From: Cupriavidus basilensis | GTDB taxonomy: Bacteria; Pseudomonadota; Gammaproteobacteria; Burkholderiales; Burkholderiaceae | Assembly (NCBI RefSeq): GCF_029335485.1 | Contig: NZ_JARJLM010000637.1 | Location: 1 to 32,231 of the forward strand | Direction: 5' to 3' | DNA: 32,231 nucleotides | In this document: positions 15,700 through 22,470 of the stretch, one piece after another | Layout of the letters: the number at the start of each line of letters is the position of its first letter | Numbering within the stretch: the stretch's first letter is position 1 | Made by a program: the position numbers and the translations under genes | Notes under the pieces: model-generated | The model's input: only the letters and a program-made list of their open reading frames with translations | The model's database searches: none | What the model was told of the DNA's origin: nothing

Positions 15700-16341
15700 A
15701 TGCGCCGCCCATCCTTCCAGCCTCCGCTCGCCCTGCGACCCATCGCCCTGTCCGGCGCGCTGGCCCTGGCCGCGGTTGCTGCCGCCGTCGCCACGCCGCG
15801 CCTGGCGCAGGCAGCCGACGTCCAGCCGGCGCCGGCCGCCGCCAAGCCCGCGCTCGCCTGCCCGGCTTCGCTCAATTTCAAGTTCCCGCGCCTGCAGGAC
15901 GAGGCGCCGCAGAACCTCTGCCAGTACGCCGGCAAGGTGGTGGTGGTGGTCAACACCGCCAGCTACTGCGGCTTCACCCCGCAGTACGAGGGGCTGGAGG
16001 CGCTCTATGCCAAGTACCGCGAGCGCGGCCTGGTGGTGCTGGGCTTTCCCTCCAACGATTTCTCGCAGGAGCCGGGGTCTTCCAAGCAGATCGCCGACTT
16101 TTGCTACAACACCTATGGCGTGAAATTCCCGATGCTGGGCAAGTCGCATGTGCGCGGCAGCGATGCCAATCCCATGTACGCGCTGCTGGCCAAGGAGTCC
16201 GGCACCACGCCCAAGTGGAATTTCTACAAGTACCTGATCGACCGCAACGGCCAGGTGGTGGGCAGCTACAACAGCATGACCAAGCCGGACGACCGGCAGT
16301 TCGTCGGCAAGATCGAGCAGTTGCTGGGCGAAGCGCGCTGA
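15700..16341 (+). CDS. Exported glutathione peroxidase-family thiol peroxidase
   Basis: A 213-residue protein. The N-terminus has basic residues, a hydrophobic core at 15-32 and a cleavage-like AQA before Ala39, so it is probably periplasmic. The peroxidatic Cys90 sits in NTASYCGFTPQY. Cys135 (IADFCYNTYG) is at the resolving-cysteine position of thioredoxin-dependent members such as yeast Gpx3. Trp173 and Asn174 of the WNF motif are present. The usual NQF glutamine is Asp120 here (FPSNDF), and the following loop is one residue shorter. So it is most likely a thioredoxin-type peroxidase acting on hydroperoxides, not a selenium or strictly glutathione-dependent enzyme. GGAG precedes ATG 15700 by 8 bases; TAAACT at 15665-15670 is a possible -10 box. 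Confidence 0.9.
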   Translation: MRRPSFQPPLALRPIALSGALALAAVAAAVATPRLAQAADVQPAPAAAKPALACPASLNFKFPRLQDEAPQNLCQYAGKVVVVVNTASYCGFTPQYEGLEALYAKYRERGLVVLGFPSNDFSQEPGSSKQIADFCYNTYGVKFPMLGKSHVRGSDANPMYALLAKESGTTPKWNFYKYLIDRNGQVVGSYNSMTKPDDRQFVGKIEQLLGEAR

Positions 16342-16441
16342 AGCGCGCCGGGCCAGGGCGCGATCCGAACGATACTTGACCGGCGTCAAGCCGCCGCCGC
16401 GCCACCATCGCTACTTTCGCCGCTTTGGGGAGAGACAGCCG

Positions 16442-17233
16442 ATGGCAATCACGCTATACGAAGCCGACGGGCATACCTGCCTGTTGTTTTCCGACCTGGT
16501 CGAGGAGGAGCACGGCGAGGTGGTGCAGACCAACCAGTTCCTGATCGTCGATCATGGCCACGGCGCGCTGATCGATCCCGGCGGGCATATGACCTACGGC
16601 GAGCTGTTCCTGGCCATCAGCCGCTATTTCCCGCCCAAGCAGCTGGATTATGTGCTGGCCTCGCACGCCGACCCGGATATCGTCGCCTCGATCGGACGCT
16701 GGCTGACCGCCTCCACCAGCAGCGTGCTGATCTCGCGCGTATGGGCGCGCTTCCTGCCGCATTTCTGCCAGGCGGGCAAGACCGAAGGCCGCATCGTCAC
16801 CATCCCCGACGCCGGCATGCCGATTCCGCTCGGCAACTGCACCCTGCTGGCGGTACCGGCGCATTTCCTGCACTCGGAGGGCAATTTCCAGTTTTACGAT
16901 CCGGTCAGCAAGATCCTGTTCTCCGGCGACCTCGGCGCGGCCATGACCAGCGCACGGGAAGCCGGCGCGGTGGTCAGCGATTTTGCCGCCCACACCCGCG
17001 CCATGCTGCCGTTCCACCAGCGTTACATGAGCGGCAACCGCGCTTGCCGGCTGTGGGCCAATATGGTGCGCGAGCTGGATATCGAATGGATCGTGCCGCA
17101 GCACGGGCCGTCCTTTCGCGGCAAGGCCATGGTGGCGCAATTCATCGACTGGGTCGCGGCGCTGGCGTGCGGGCTCGACCTGCTGAGCCAGGACGACTAC
17201 AGGCTGCCGCCCTGTAACAGCGCGCCAGCCTGA
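16442..17233 (+). CDS. Diiron metallo-beta-lactamase-fold protein (ODP/FprA-like, no flavodoxin domain)
   Basis: A 263-residue protein with the metallo-beta-lactamase fold of flavodiiron proteins but no C-terminal flavodoxin domain. Likely metal ligands are His75, Asp77, Asp79 (SHADPDIV), His144 (HFLHSEGNFQ), Asp163 (SGDLGAA) and His221 (PQHGPSF). The histidine that normally follows the HxExD motif in flavodiiron enzymes is Ile80 here. The features fit the oxygen-binding diiron (ODP) group, which senses or binds oxygen. Catalysis of NO or O2 reduction is less likely without a flavin domain. ATG 16442 follows GGGGAGA. Its end is 9 bases from the convergent gst gene. Confidence 0.85.
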   Translation: MAITLYEADGHTCLLFSDLVEEEHGEVVQTNQFLIVDHGHGALIDPGGHMTYGELFLAISRYFPPKQLDYVLASHADPDIVASIGRWLTASTSSVLISRVWARFLPHFCQAGKTEGRIVTIPDAGMPIPLGNCTLLAVPAHFLHSEGNFQFYDPVSKILFSGDLGAAMTSAREAGAVVSDFAAHTRAMLPFHQRYMSGNRACRLWANMVRELDIEWIVPQHGPSFRGKAMVAQFIDWVAALACGLDLLSQDDYRLPPCNSAPA

Positions 17234-17242
17234 GCCGCGCGC

Positions 17243-17869
17243 TCAGTCGCGCGTCAATCCTTCCGCCTTGAGCGCCTCGTGCACCTTGGGCCGTGCCGCC
17301 ACGCGCGACAGGTAGGCCTGCAGCGCGGGGTAAGCGCTCAGCGGGATGTGCAGGAAGTTGGCCCAGTTGACGACGGCAAAGCAGTAGGCGTCGGCCACCG
17401 TGAACTGTTTGCCGCCGAGGTACTCGCGCGTGGCCAGGTGCTGGTCGAGTTCGGCGAAGCGCCGGGCCACCTTGGCCAGGCATTGCTCGCGCGTGCTGTC
17501 GGCGGTTTCCTTGTGCCACAGCCAGGGGCTGAAGACCTTGTGCAGTTCGGTGGAGACCAGGGTCAGCCAGCCTACCGTTTCGAGGCGTTCCCTGGTGCCG
17601 GCCGCCGGCAGCAGCGCATGGCCGGGCGCCAGGTCGCCCACGTATTGCAGCAGCGAGGCGGCTTCGGTGTGGCGCGAGCCGTCGTCCAGCTGCAGCAGCG
17701 GCACGTAGCCGCGCGGGCTGATCGCATAGAAGTCGTCGCTGCCGTTCTCCGCCACCGTCAGCTTGTGCGCGGGGAGTTCGACCTTGGCCAGCGTGAAAGG
17801 CAGCCCGGCTTCGCGCAGCGCGATATGGACGGCCAGGGAGCAGGCACCGGGGGAGTAATAGAGTTTCAT
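17243..17869 (-). CDS. Glutathione S-transferase, beta-class-like
   Basis: A 208-residue GST. The N-terminal thioredoxin-fold domain begins MKLYYSPGACSLAVHI, with Cys10 at the beta-class catalytic position. The glutathione-binding segment includes GYVPLLQLDDG and TEAASLLQYVGD around 54-78. The C-terminal helical domain contains FTVADAYCFAVVNW, the usual helix-6 motif. AAGGA precedes ATG 17869. Beta-class GSTs conjugate or reduce electrophiles with glutathione in the cytoplasm. The gene is divergent from a LysR regulator over a dyad-rich promoter, so it is probably that regulator's target. Confidence 0.92.
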   Translation of the reverse strand: MKLYYSPGACSLAVHIALREAGLPFTLAKVELPAHKLTVAENGSDDFYAISPRGYVPLLQLDDGSRHTEAASLLQYVGDLAPGHALLPAAGTRERLETVGWLTLVSTELHKVFSPWLWHKETADSTREQCLAKVARRFAELDQHLATREYLGGKQFTVADAYCFAVVNWANFLHIPLSAYPALQAYLSRVAARPKVHEALKAEGLTRD

Positions 17870-17968
17870 CGGATTCCTTTTCTTTTCATTTCTTTTCGGG
17901 GAGGCGGCAAGAGGGCGTGCCGCCGGGGGTTGCCGTCACGGCTTGTCGTGACCGTGGCGTCAGTCTAG

Positions 17969-18024
17969 GATTGCGGTTACGCAATCACAATGCGCACCGA
18001 CGCAAGTCATGATTGCGTCGGTGC
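17969..18024. promoter_or_regulatory. Two nested dyads with four TTGCG half-sites between gst and lysR
   Basis: The first dyad is GATTGCG-GTTA-CGCAATC at 17969-17986; it contains a T-N11-A LysR box (T17971, A17983). The second is a perfect 12-bp inverted repeat, GCACCGACGCAA at 17994-18005 and TTGCGTCGGTGC at 18013-18024, with the central palindrome TCATGA. Together they give four TTGCG/CGCAA half-sites, and the dyad centres lie about 31.5 bases, or three helical turns, apart. This is what a LysR tetramer binding recognition and activation sites would need. The ATG at 18009 inside the second dyad is probably not the lysR start. Confidence 0.7.
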
Positions 18025-18032
18025 AATACGCC

Positions 18033-18947
18033 ATGCCATACCAGCTATCCTCCCCCGACCTCGACATCGTGCTCGCCCTGGTCCGCGGCGCCACCCTGGC
18101 CGAAGCCGGCCGCAGGCTCGGGCTCGATGCCTCCACGGTATTCCGCGCCTTGCAGCGCATCGAGAAGGGCCTGGGCCGGCGCCTGTTCGAGCGCAGCCGC
18201 GCGGGCTACCTGCCCACCGAACTGGCCCAGCAGTTCGCCCAGCATGCCGAGCGCATCGAGTCCGAACTGGAAGCCGCGCGCAGCCATGCGGCGCTGTCGG
18301 CACAGACCGTGACCGGGCTGGTGCGCATCACCACCACCGATACCGTGCTGCATGGCATGGTGCTGCCGGCGCTGGCGCCGCTCGGGCGCCGCCATCCCGG
18401 GCTGCGCTTCGAGATGATCGCCACCAACGAACTGGTCAGCCTGACCCGGCGCGATGCCGACATCGCCGTGCGTGCCACGCGGCAGCCGCCGGACCACCTG
18501 ATCGGCAGGCGCCTGGGTCCCTTGCGCGTGGCGGTGTTCGCCGCGCGCGAACTGGTCGAGGCGGCGGGCGTGCCGGTGCCGGCGCCGGGCGGGACCTTCG
18601 ACGCTGCCGCGCTATCGGCGCTATCGGCCCTGCCGTGGATCGCCCCCGACGAGGCCTTGCCCGATCACCCGTCGGTGCGCTGGCGGCGCAAGCACCTGCC
18701 GCGCGTGGCGCCGCAGTACGGCGTCAACAGCATCGCCGGCGTGGTGGAGGCGGTGGAGGCCGGCCTGGGCGCGGGCGTCGTCTCGCTGATGATGGGACGG
18801 CGCAGCGGCAGGCTGGTCGAACTGACCGGCCCGCTGGAGGAATGCCAGACCGACCTGTGGCTGCTGACCCATCCCGAGTCGCGGCACCTGCGGCGCATCG
18901 CCACCGTGGTCAGCCATCTTGCGGAGCATGTCTGGCTGGACGGGTAG
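18033..18947 (+). CDS. LysR-family regulator, divergent from gst
   Basis: A 304-residue regulator from ATG 18033. This start is preferred over ATG 18009, which lies within the operator-like dyad. The winged helix-turn-helix is at about 12-58, with TLAEAGRRLGLDASTVFRALQRIE, followed by FERSRAGYLPT. The effector domain is of the CrgA-like short type: ITTTDTVLHGMVLPALAPL, then IAVRATRQPPDHLIGRRL. It probably autoregulates and controls the divergent gst gene through the dyads at 17969-18024. The inducer cannot be predicted. Confidence 0.9.
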   Translation: MPYQLSSPDLDIVLALVRGATLAEAGRRLGLDASTVFRALQRIEKGLGRRLFERSRAGYLPTELAQQFAQHAERIESELEAARSHAALSAQTVTGLVRITTTDTVLHGMVLPALAPLGRRHPGLRFEMIATNELVSLTRRDADIAVRATRQPPDHLIGRRLGPLRVAVFAARELVEAAGVPVPAPGGTFDAAALSALSALPWIAPDEALPDHPSVRWRRKHLPRVAPQYGVNSIAGVVEAVEAGLGAGVVSLMMGRRSGRLVELTGPLEECQTDLWLLTHPESRHLRRIATVVSHLAEHVWLDG

Positions 18948-18977
18948 TCCGTCTATCCAGGCTGCGCGGTCCGCGGC

Positions 18978-19871
18978 TCATGGCGCTGCCAGCGCGGCGG
19001 GAATGGCACTGGCGAGGAAGTCGTAGACGGCGCGGATGCGTACGCTGGCGCGGATCTCGCGATGCACGGTGAGCCAGACCGGCAGCGGCGGAATCGGCAG
19101 CTCCGCCAGCACGGTGCGCACGCGCGGGTCGCCGGCGGCGATATAGCGCGCGGCGAAGCCCACGCCCAGCCCGGCACGGATCGACTGCCACAGCACGATG
19201 TCGTCGTCGCTGCGCACGCCGAAGGCCTCGCGGCTGATTTCCAGGCCCATGCCGCGCATGCCGCGCACGATGGTGTCGTCGCGGTCATAGCCGATCAACT
19301 CGTGGCGCAGCAGGTCCTGCGGCGTGCGCGGCACGCCCTTGCGGCGCAGGTAGTCCTCATGGGCGCAGGCGCATAGCGGCACCGCCGCCACCTTGCGCGC
19401 GATCAGCGAGGCCTGCTCCGGCCGCACCATGCGAATGGCGATATCTGCCTCGCGCCGCAGCAGGTTGCTGACCTCGTTGGACGACACCACCTCGATGGCG
19501 AGCTGCGGCTCGCGCAGGCGCAGATCGGCGAGCAGCGGCGGCAGCAGGAAACTCGCCACCGCGCGGCTGGCCGAGATGCGCACGGTGCCTTTGACGCCGG
19601 TCTCGCTGCGTGCCAGCGTGCGCGCCACCGCATCGGCGCCTTGCTGCATCGCGCGCGCATGTCCGGCGATGGCGCGCGCCGCGTCGGTGGGCTGCAGGCC
19701 GTGGCCGGTGCGCTCGAACAGCGGCACGCCGAGCTGCGCCTCCAGTTGCGCCACATGGCGCCCCAGCGTGGGCTGGCTGCTGGATAGCCGCCGCGCCGCG
19801 CCCAGCAGGCTGCCGCATTCCATCACGGCCAGGAAGGAGCGCATCAGCGTCCAGTCGAATTCCTCGGCCAT
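18978..19871 (-). CDS. LysR-family regulator, divergent from an epimerase-like gene
   Basis: A 297-residue LysR protein. The DNA-binding domain is at about 6-65, with GSLLGAARRLSSSQPTLGRH and then LFERTGHGLQPT. The effector domain includes IRMVRPEQASLIARKV and the hydrophobic segment GLGVGFAARYIAAGD. GGGAGAG upstream of ATG 19871 supports the start. It ends 30 bases from the preceding LysR gene in convergent orientation and is divergent from the epimerase-like gene at 20041, its probable target. It is not a close copy of the other LysR protein, so the pair does not look like a recent duplication. Confidence 0.9.
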   Translation of the reverse strand: MAEEFDWTLMRSFLAVMECGSLLGAARRLSSSQPTLGRHVAQLEAQLGVPLFERTGHGLQPTDAARAIAGHARAMQQGADAVARTLARSETGVKGTVRISASRAVASFLLPPLLADLRLREPQLAIEVVSSNEVSNLLRREADIAIRMVRPEQASLIARKVAAVPLCACAHEDYLRRKGVPRTPQDLLRHELIGYDRDDTIVRGMRGMGLEISREAFGVRSDDDIVLWQSIRAGLGVGFAARYIAAGDPRVRTVLAELPIPPLPVWLTVHREIRASVRIRAVYDFLASAIPAALAAP

Positions 19872-19927
19872 CCTGATCTCTCCCTGCGCCGCGAAGGCGC
19901 GGCGCGATATTCAAAAATGCATCCCGG

Positions 19928-19945
19928 ACTTGCAAGTTCATGCAA
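19928..19945. promoter_or_regulatory. Inverted repeat in the lysR/epimerase divergent region
   Basis: TTGCA-N6-TGCAA lies at 19930-19945, with an overlapping palindrome ACTTGCAAGT at 19928-19937. It sits midway in the 169-base divergent region and is the best operator candidate for the LysR regulator. It does not give an exact T-N11-A spacing, so confidence is limited. Confidence 0.4.
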
Positions 19946-20040
19946 TTGTGGGGCAGCGCGGGATCGGCCACAATGGTCTCGAACGAATCCCGCCGGCCAC
20001 GGGGCACGGGCGGCAGGGGCGGCATCAAATGGAGAACGTC

Positions 20041-20988
20041 GTGAGCGAAACCGTATTGATCCTGGGCGCCAACGGCCGGCTGGGCCGCACCCTGGTGGAG
20101 GCCTTTGCCGCCGCCGGCTGGCGCGTGCTGGCACAGGCGCGGCGCCCGCTTGCCGGCGCGGTGCCGCACGGCGTGCGCAGCCTCGCCACCGGTGTGGCGG
20201 ACACTGCCCAGCTGGTGACGGCGGCGCGCGGCGCCAGCGTGGTGGTGAACGCCCTCAACCCGGTCTACACGGAATGGGAGCGGCACGCCGAAACGCTGGC
20301 GCGCAACGCGATGGACGTGGCGCAGGCGCTGGACGCGCTGTTGCTCTTCCCGGGCAATGTCTACAACTTCGGCGAATCGATGCCGGCCCTGCTGCGGCCC
20401 GACACCGTGGCGCGGCCGAGCACGCGCAAAGGCGAAATCCGCTGCGCCATCGAAGCCGCCATGCGCGCACGCGCACCCGCGCTGCGCAGCGTGGTCATCC
20501 GTGCCGGGGATTTCTTCGGCGGCCCGGGGCGGGGCGCGTGGATGGACCTGGCGATCGCCAAATCGCTCGATCAAGGCAAGGTGGTCTACCCCGGCCCGCG
20601 CGACCGCGCGCATGCCTGGGCCTACCTGCCCGATCTGGCGCAGGCATTCGTTGCGGTCGCCGCGCGCCATGCCGGCCTGCGCGGCCATGCCGTACTGCAT
20701 TTCGCCGGCGATACGCTGACGGGCGACGAACTGGTGAGCGCGCTGGCCGAAGCCAGCGGCATGCGGCAAGCGCCGCGCGTGGGCGGCATGCCGTGGTGGC
20801 TGATCCGCGCGGGGGGCGCGGTGGTGCCGATGTGGCGCGAGCTGGCCGAGATGGCGTACCTGTGGAAGGTGCCGCACGCGCTCGACGGCAGCGCGCTGGA
20901 AGCGCTGGCAGGCGCGTTGCCGCGCACGCCGCTCAGGCAGACGCTGCGTGCGAGTCTTGGCGAACTGGGTTTGCGTGTGGCAGCGTAG
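20041..20988 (+). CDS. NAD(P)-binding epimerase-like protein (extended/atypical SDR)
   Basis: A 315-residue Rossmann-fold protein. The GxxGxxG motif GANGRLG is at 9-15 and a NALNP segment marks the end of strand 4. NVYNFGES around 110 resembles the active-site Tyr region of NAD-dependent epimerase/dehydratase proteins. IRAGDFFGG and HAWAYLPDLAQAFV are typical downstream segments. GTG 20041 is chosen because GGAG lies 6 bases upstream; ATG 20029 would add four residues. The substrate is unknown. The adjacent divergent LysR is the likely regulator. Its end is 12 bases from the convergent isochorismatase-like gene. Confidence 0.85.
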   Translation: MSETVLILGANGRLGRTLVEAFAAAGWRVLAQARRPLAGAVPHGVRSLATGVADTAQLVTAARGASVVVNALNPVYTEWERHAETLARNAMDVAQALDALLLFPGNVYNFGESMPALLRPDTVARPSTRKGEIRCAIEAAMRARAPALRSVVIRAGDFFGGPGRGAWMDLAIAKSLDQGKVVYPGPRDRAHAWAYLPDLAQAFVAVAARHAGLRGHAVLHFAGDTLTGDELVSALAEASGMRQAPRVGGMPWWLIRAGGAVVPMWRELAEMAYLWKVPHALDGSALEALAGALPRTPLRQTLRASLGELGLRVAA

Positions 20989-21000
20989 GCGCGGCGGCGG

Positions 21001-21492
21001 CTACGTCATCGCATCGGCCCGCGCGATCACGCTGCCGAAATGATGCCGCCACAGCTGCACGCCCAGCGCGCCGGAAGGATCGAGTGAGGAGCCCACGGTG
21101 AGGTCGGAGACCAGCGTGGGCTGCAGCCCGGCGTCAAACAGCGCGAATCCCGCCGCCAGCACGCACGTCTCGGTCTGGATGCCCGCGACCAGCACGCGCT
21201 CGGGCGCCAGTTCGCGCAGATACGCGATGGTCTCTGCGGACGGCAGATAGCCATGCTTCACGAACACGCGATCCGCCGGAATCAGGGACTGGTCGCCTGT
21301 GCCGGGTGCCCAGCCAAGCTGGCGCATGAACGGCGTGCGCGCTTCGTCATGGTGTTCCACGGTCGCCGCCGAAGGCATCCGGCCTATCAGTGACAGCAGG
21401 CCGTCGATCAGCCATTGCGGCGGCGAGAAGGTGGGCTGGACATCGACGATCAACAGGGCTTGTCGCAAGGTATTGCTCTCCGGCGGTCGCAT
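21001..21492 (-). CDS. Isochorismatase-like cysteine hydrolase (amidase-type)
   Basis: A 163-residue hydrolase. The catalytic triad of the isochorismatase-like hydrolases is visible: Asp17 (LLIVDVQPTF), Lys79 (VFVKHGYLPS) and Cys110 (GIQTETCV), with the GIQT turn ahead of the cysteine. Members include nicotinamidase, N-carbamoylsarcosine amidase, ureidoacrylate amidohydrolase and maleamate amidase, so hydrolysis of an amide or carbamoyl group is expected. ATG 21492 or ATG 21498 may be the start. It lies 20 bases downstream of the racemase-like gene on the same strand and is probably the last gene of the catabolic operon. In that context it could hydrolyse the open-chain product of the hydantoinase; this is inference. 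Confidence 0.85.
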   Translation of the reverse strand: MRPPESNTLRQALLIVDVQPTFSPPQWLIDGLLSLIGRMPSAATVEHHDEARTPFMRQLGWAPGTGDQSLIPADRVFVKHGYLPSAETIAYLRELAPERVLVAGIQTETCVLAAGFALFDAGLQPTLVSDLTVGSSLDPSGALGVQLWRHHFGSVIARADAMT

Positions 21493-21512
21493 CGGCATGC
21501 TTGGCCGGAGCA

Positions 21513-22298
21513 TTATAGGAGACGGCCGCTCCATGTCCGGCTGCACGCGACAACCTCGTCCTGGTCCAGCATGGCCGCCAGCGTCGGCGGCAAGCCGCGA
21601 TTGGGCTTGCGCGGCGGCCGCGCGAAACTGCCTTCCGCGGCGCCGGTGGGCGCCAGCGCGACCAGGCTCTCGCAGTGGCGGATGGCGCTCGACACGCCGT
21701 CCACCACCGGCACCGGAATCCGGTCCCTGAGCGTACGCGCCAGGCCCGCCAGCGGTGCCCCCGCCACGATGATCACGTCCGCGCCGTCCTCGCGCACCGC
21801 CTGCAGGCTCATTTCCTCCAGCCGCGCGGCGTGGTCCTCCTGCACGCTGCCGATATCGCGCAGCGGCTGCTGCAACGACCGCACGCTGGCCAGCCGCGCG
21901 GTCAGTCCGCTGGCCGCCACGCACTCGCGATACCACGCCTCGATCCGATGCGAAATCGCGATGATGGAAAAGCGCTGCCCCAGCAGGCAGGCGCTCGCCA
22001 GGGCGGCCTCCGTCATGCCCACCACCGGCACATTGAACAACTCCTTCAGCCCCGCCAGCCCCGGATCGCCGAACGCCGCCACCACCAGGCCATCGAACCG
22101 CCCCTGGTGCTCCGCCGCCACGCAAGCCGTGGCATAGCCGCCCACCAGCGCCTCGAAGCGCGTCTCGATATAGGCCACGCCAAACTGCGCCGTAGCCATG
22201 GTCAACGAAGTGCCGGGCGAAACCGAGCGCAAAGCCTCCGCGTGGATCAGTTCGGTAACGCTCTCGGAAATATTGGGATTAACAACAAGAATGCGCAT
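21513..22298 (-). CDS. Asp/Glu racemase-superfamily protein, hydantoin-racemase-like but lacking catalytic cysteines
   Basis: A 261-residue protein beginning MRILVVNPNISESVTE, the usual opening of hydantoin/allantoin racemases. In those enzymes two cysteines act as acid and base, in segments like ACFGDPG and GCAGMAGLA (recalled). Here the corresponding segments read VVAAFGDPGL and VAGAPLAGLA, so the residues are Ala75 and Gly180. The remaining cysteines (59, 104, 126, 209) are elsewhere. The fold is clear, but two-base racemisation by the known mechanism is not expected; it may be a lyase, isomerase, decarboxylase or binding protein. An in-frame ATG at 22319 would add seven residues. A 172-base gap separates it from the hydantoinase gene upstream, which contains short TTGACGT repeats but no gene. 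Confidence 0.85.
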   Translation of the reverse strand: MRILVVNPNISESVTELIHAEALRSVSPGTSLTMATAQFGVAYIETRFEALVGGYATACVAAEHQGRFDGLVVAAFGDPGLAGLKELFNVPVVGMTEAALASACLLGQRFSIIAISHRIEAWYRECVAASGLTARLASVRSLQQPLRDIGSVQEDHAARLEEMSLQAVREDGADVIIVAGAPLAGLARTLRDRIPVPVVDGVSSAIRHCESLVALAPTGAAEGSFARPPRKPNRGLPPTLAAMLDQDEVVACSRTWSGRLL

Positions 22299-22470
22299 GA
22301 TCAAGTCCGGAAAATACATCAGGGATCAGGCCCCCAGGGGCCACCCTTCAAGCGATGCGAAGCGAGCCGTGAAGGTCTGCCAGGCCGTATGGGGCGCCTC
22401 GTCGTTGACGTCAAGCAGTTGAAGCGAAGAAGTTGACGTTGAAGTCGAGGCATCCATCCACCCAAAACCA

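Noticed and set aside
16333-16348. GCGCGC-N4-GCGCGC hairpin at the end of the peroxidase gene as a terminator
   Set aside because: It includes the stop codon in its loop, has no T-run, and alternating GC of this kind is common by chance at this base composition.
18009-18947. ATG 18009 as the start of the LysR gene
   Set aside because: It lies in the middle of a perfect 12-bp inverted repeat that looks like an operator. ATG 18033 gives the usual LysR N-terminal length.
18009-19871. The two neighbouring LysR genes as a tandem duplication
   Set aside because: They are convergent, differ in sequence through both domains, and each faces its own divergent enzyme gene.
21512-21517. Minus-strand TATAAT box between the racemase-like and isochorismatase-like genes
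   Set aside because: It overlaps the stop codon of the upstream gene and has no -35 hexamer at the right distance. The 20-base gap suggests co-transcription instead.
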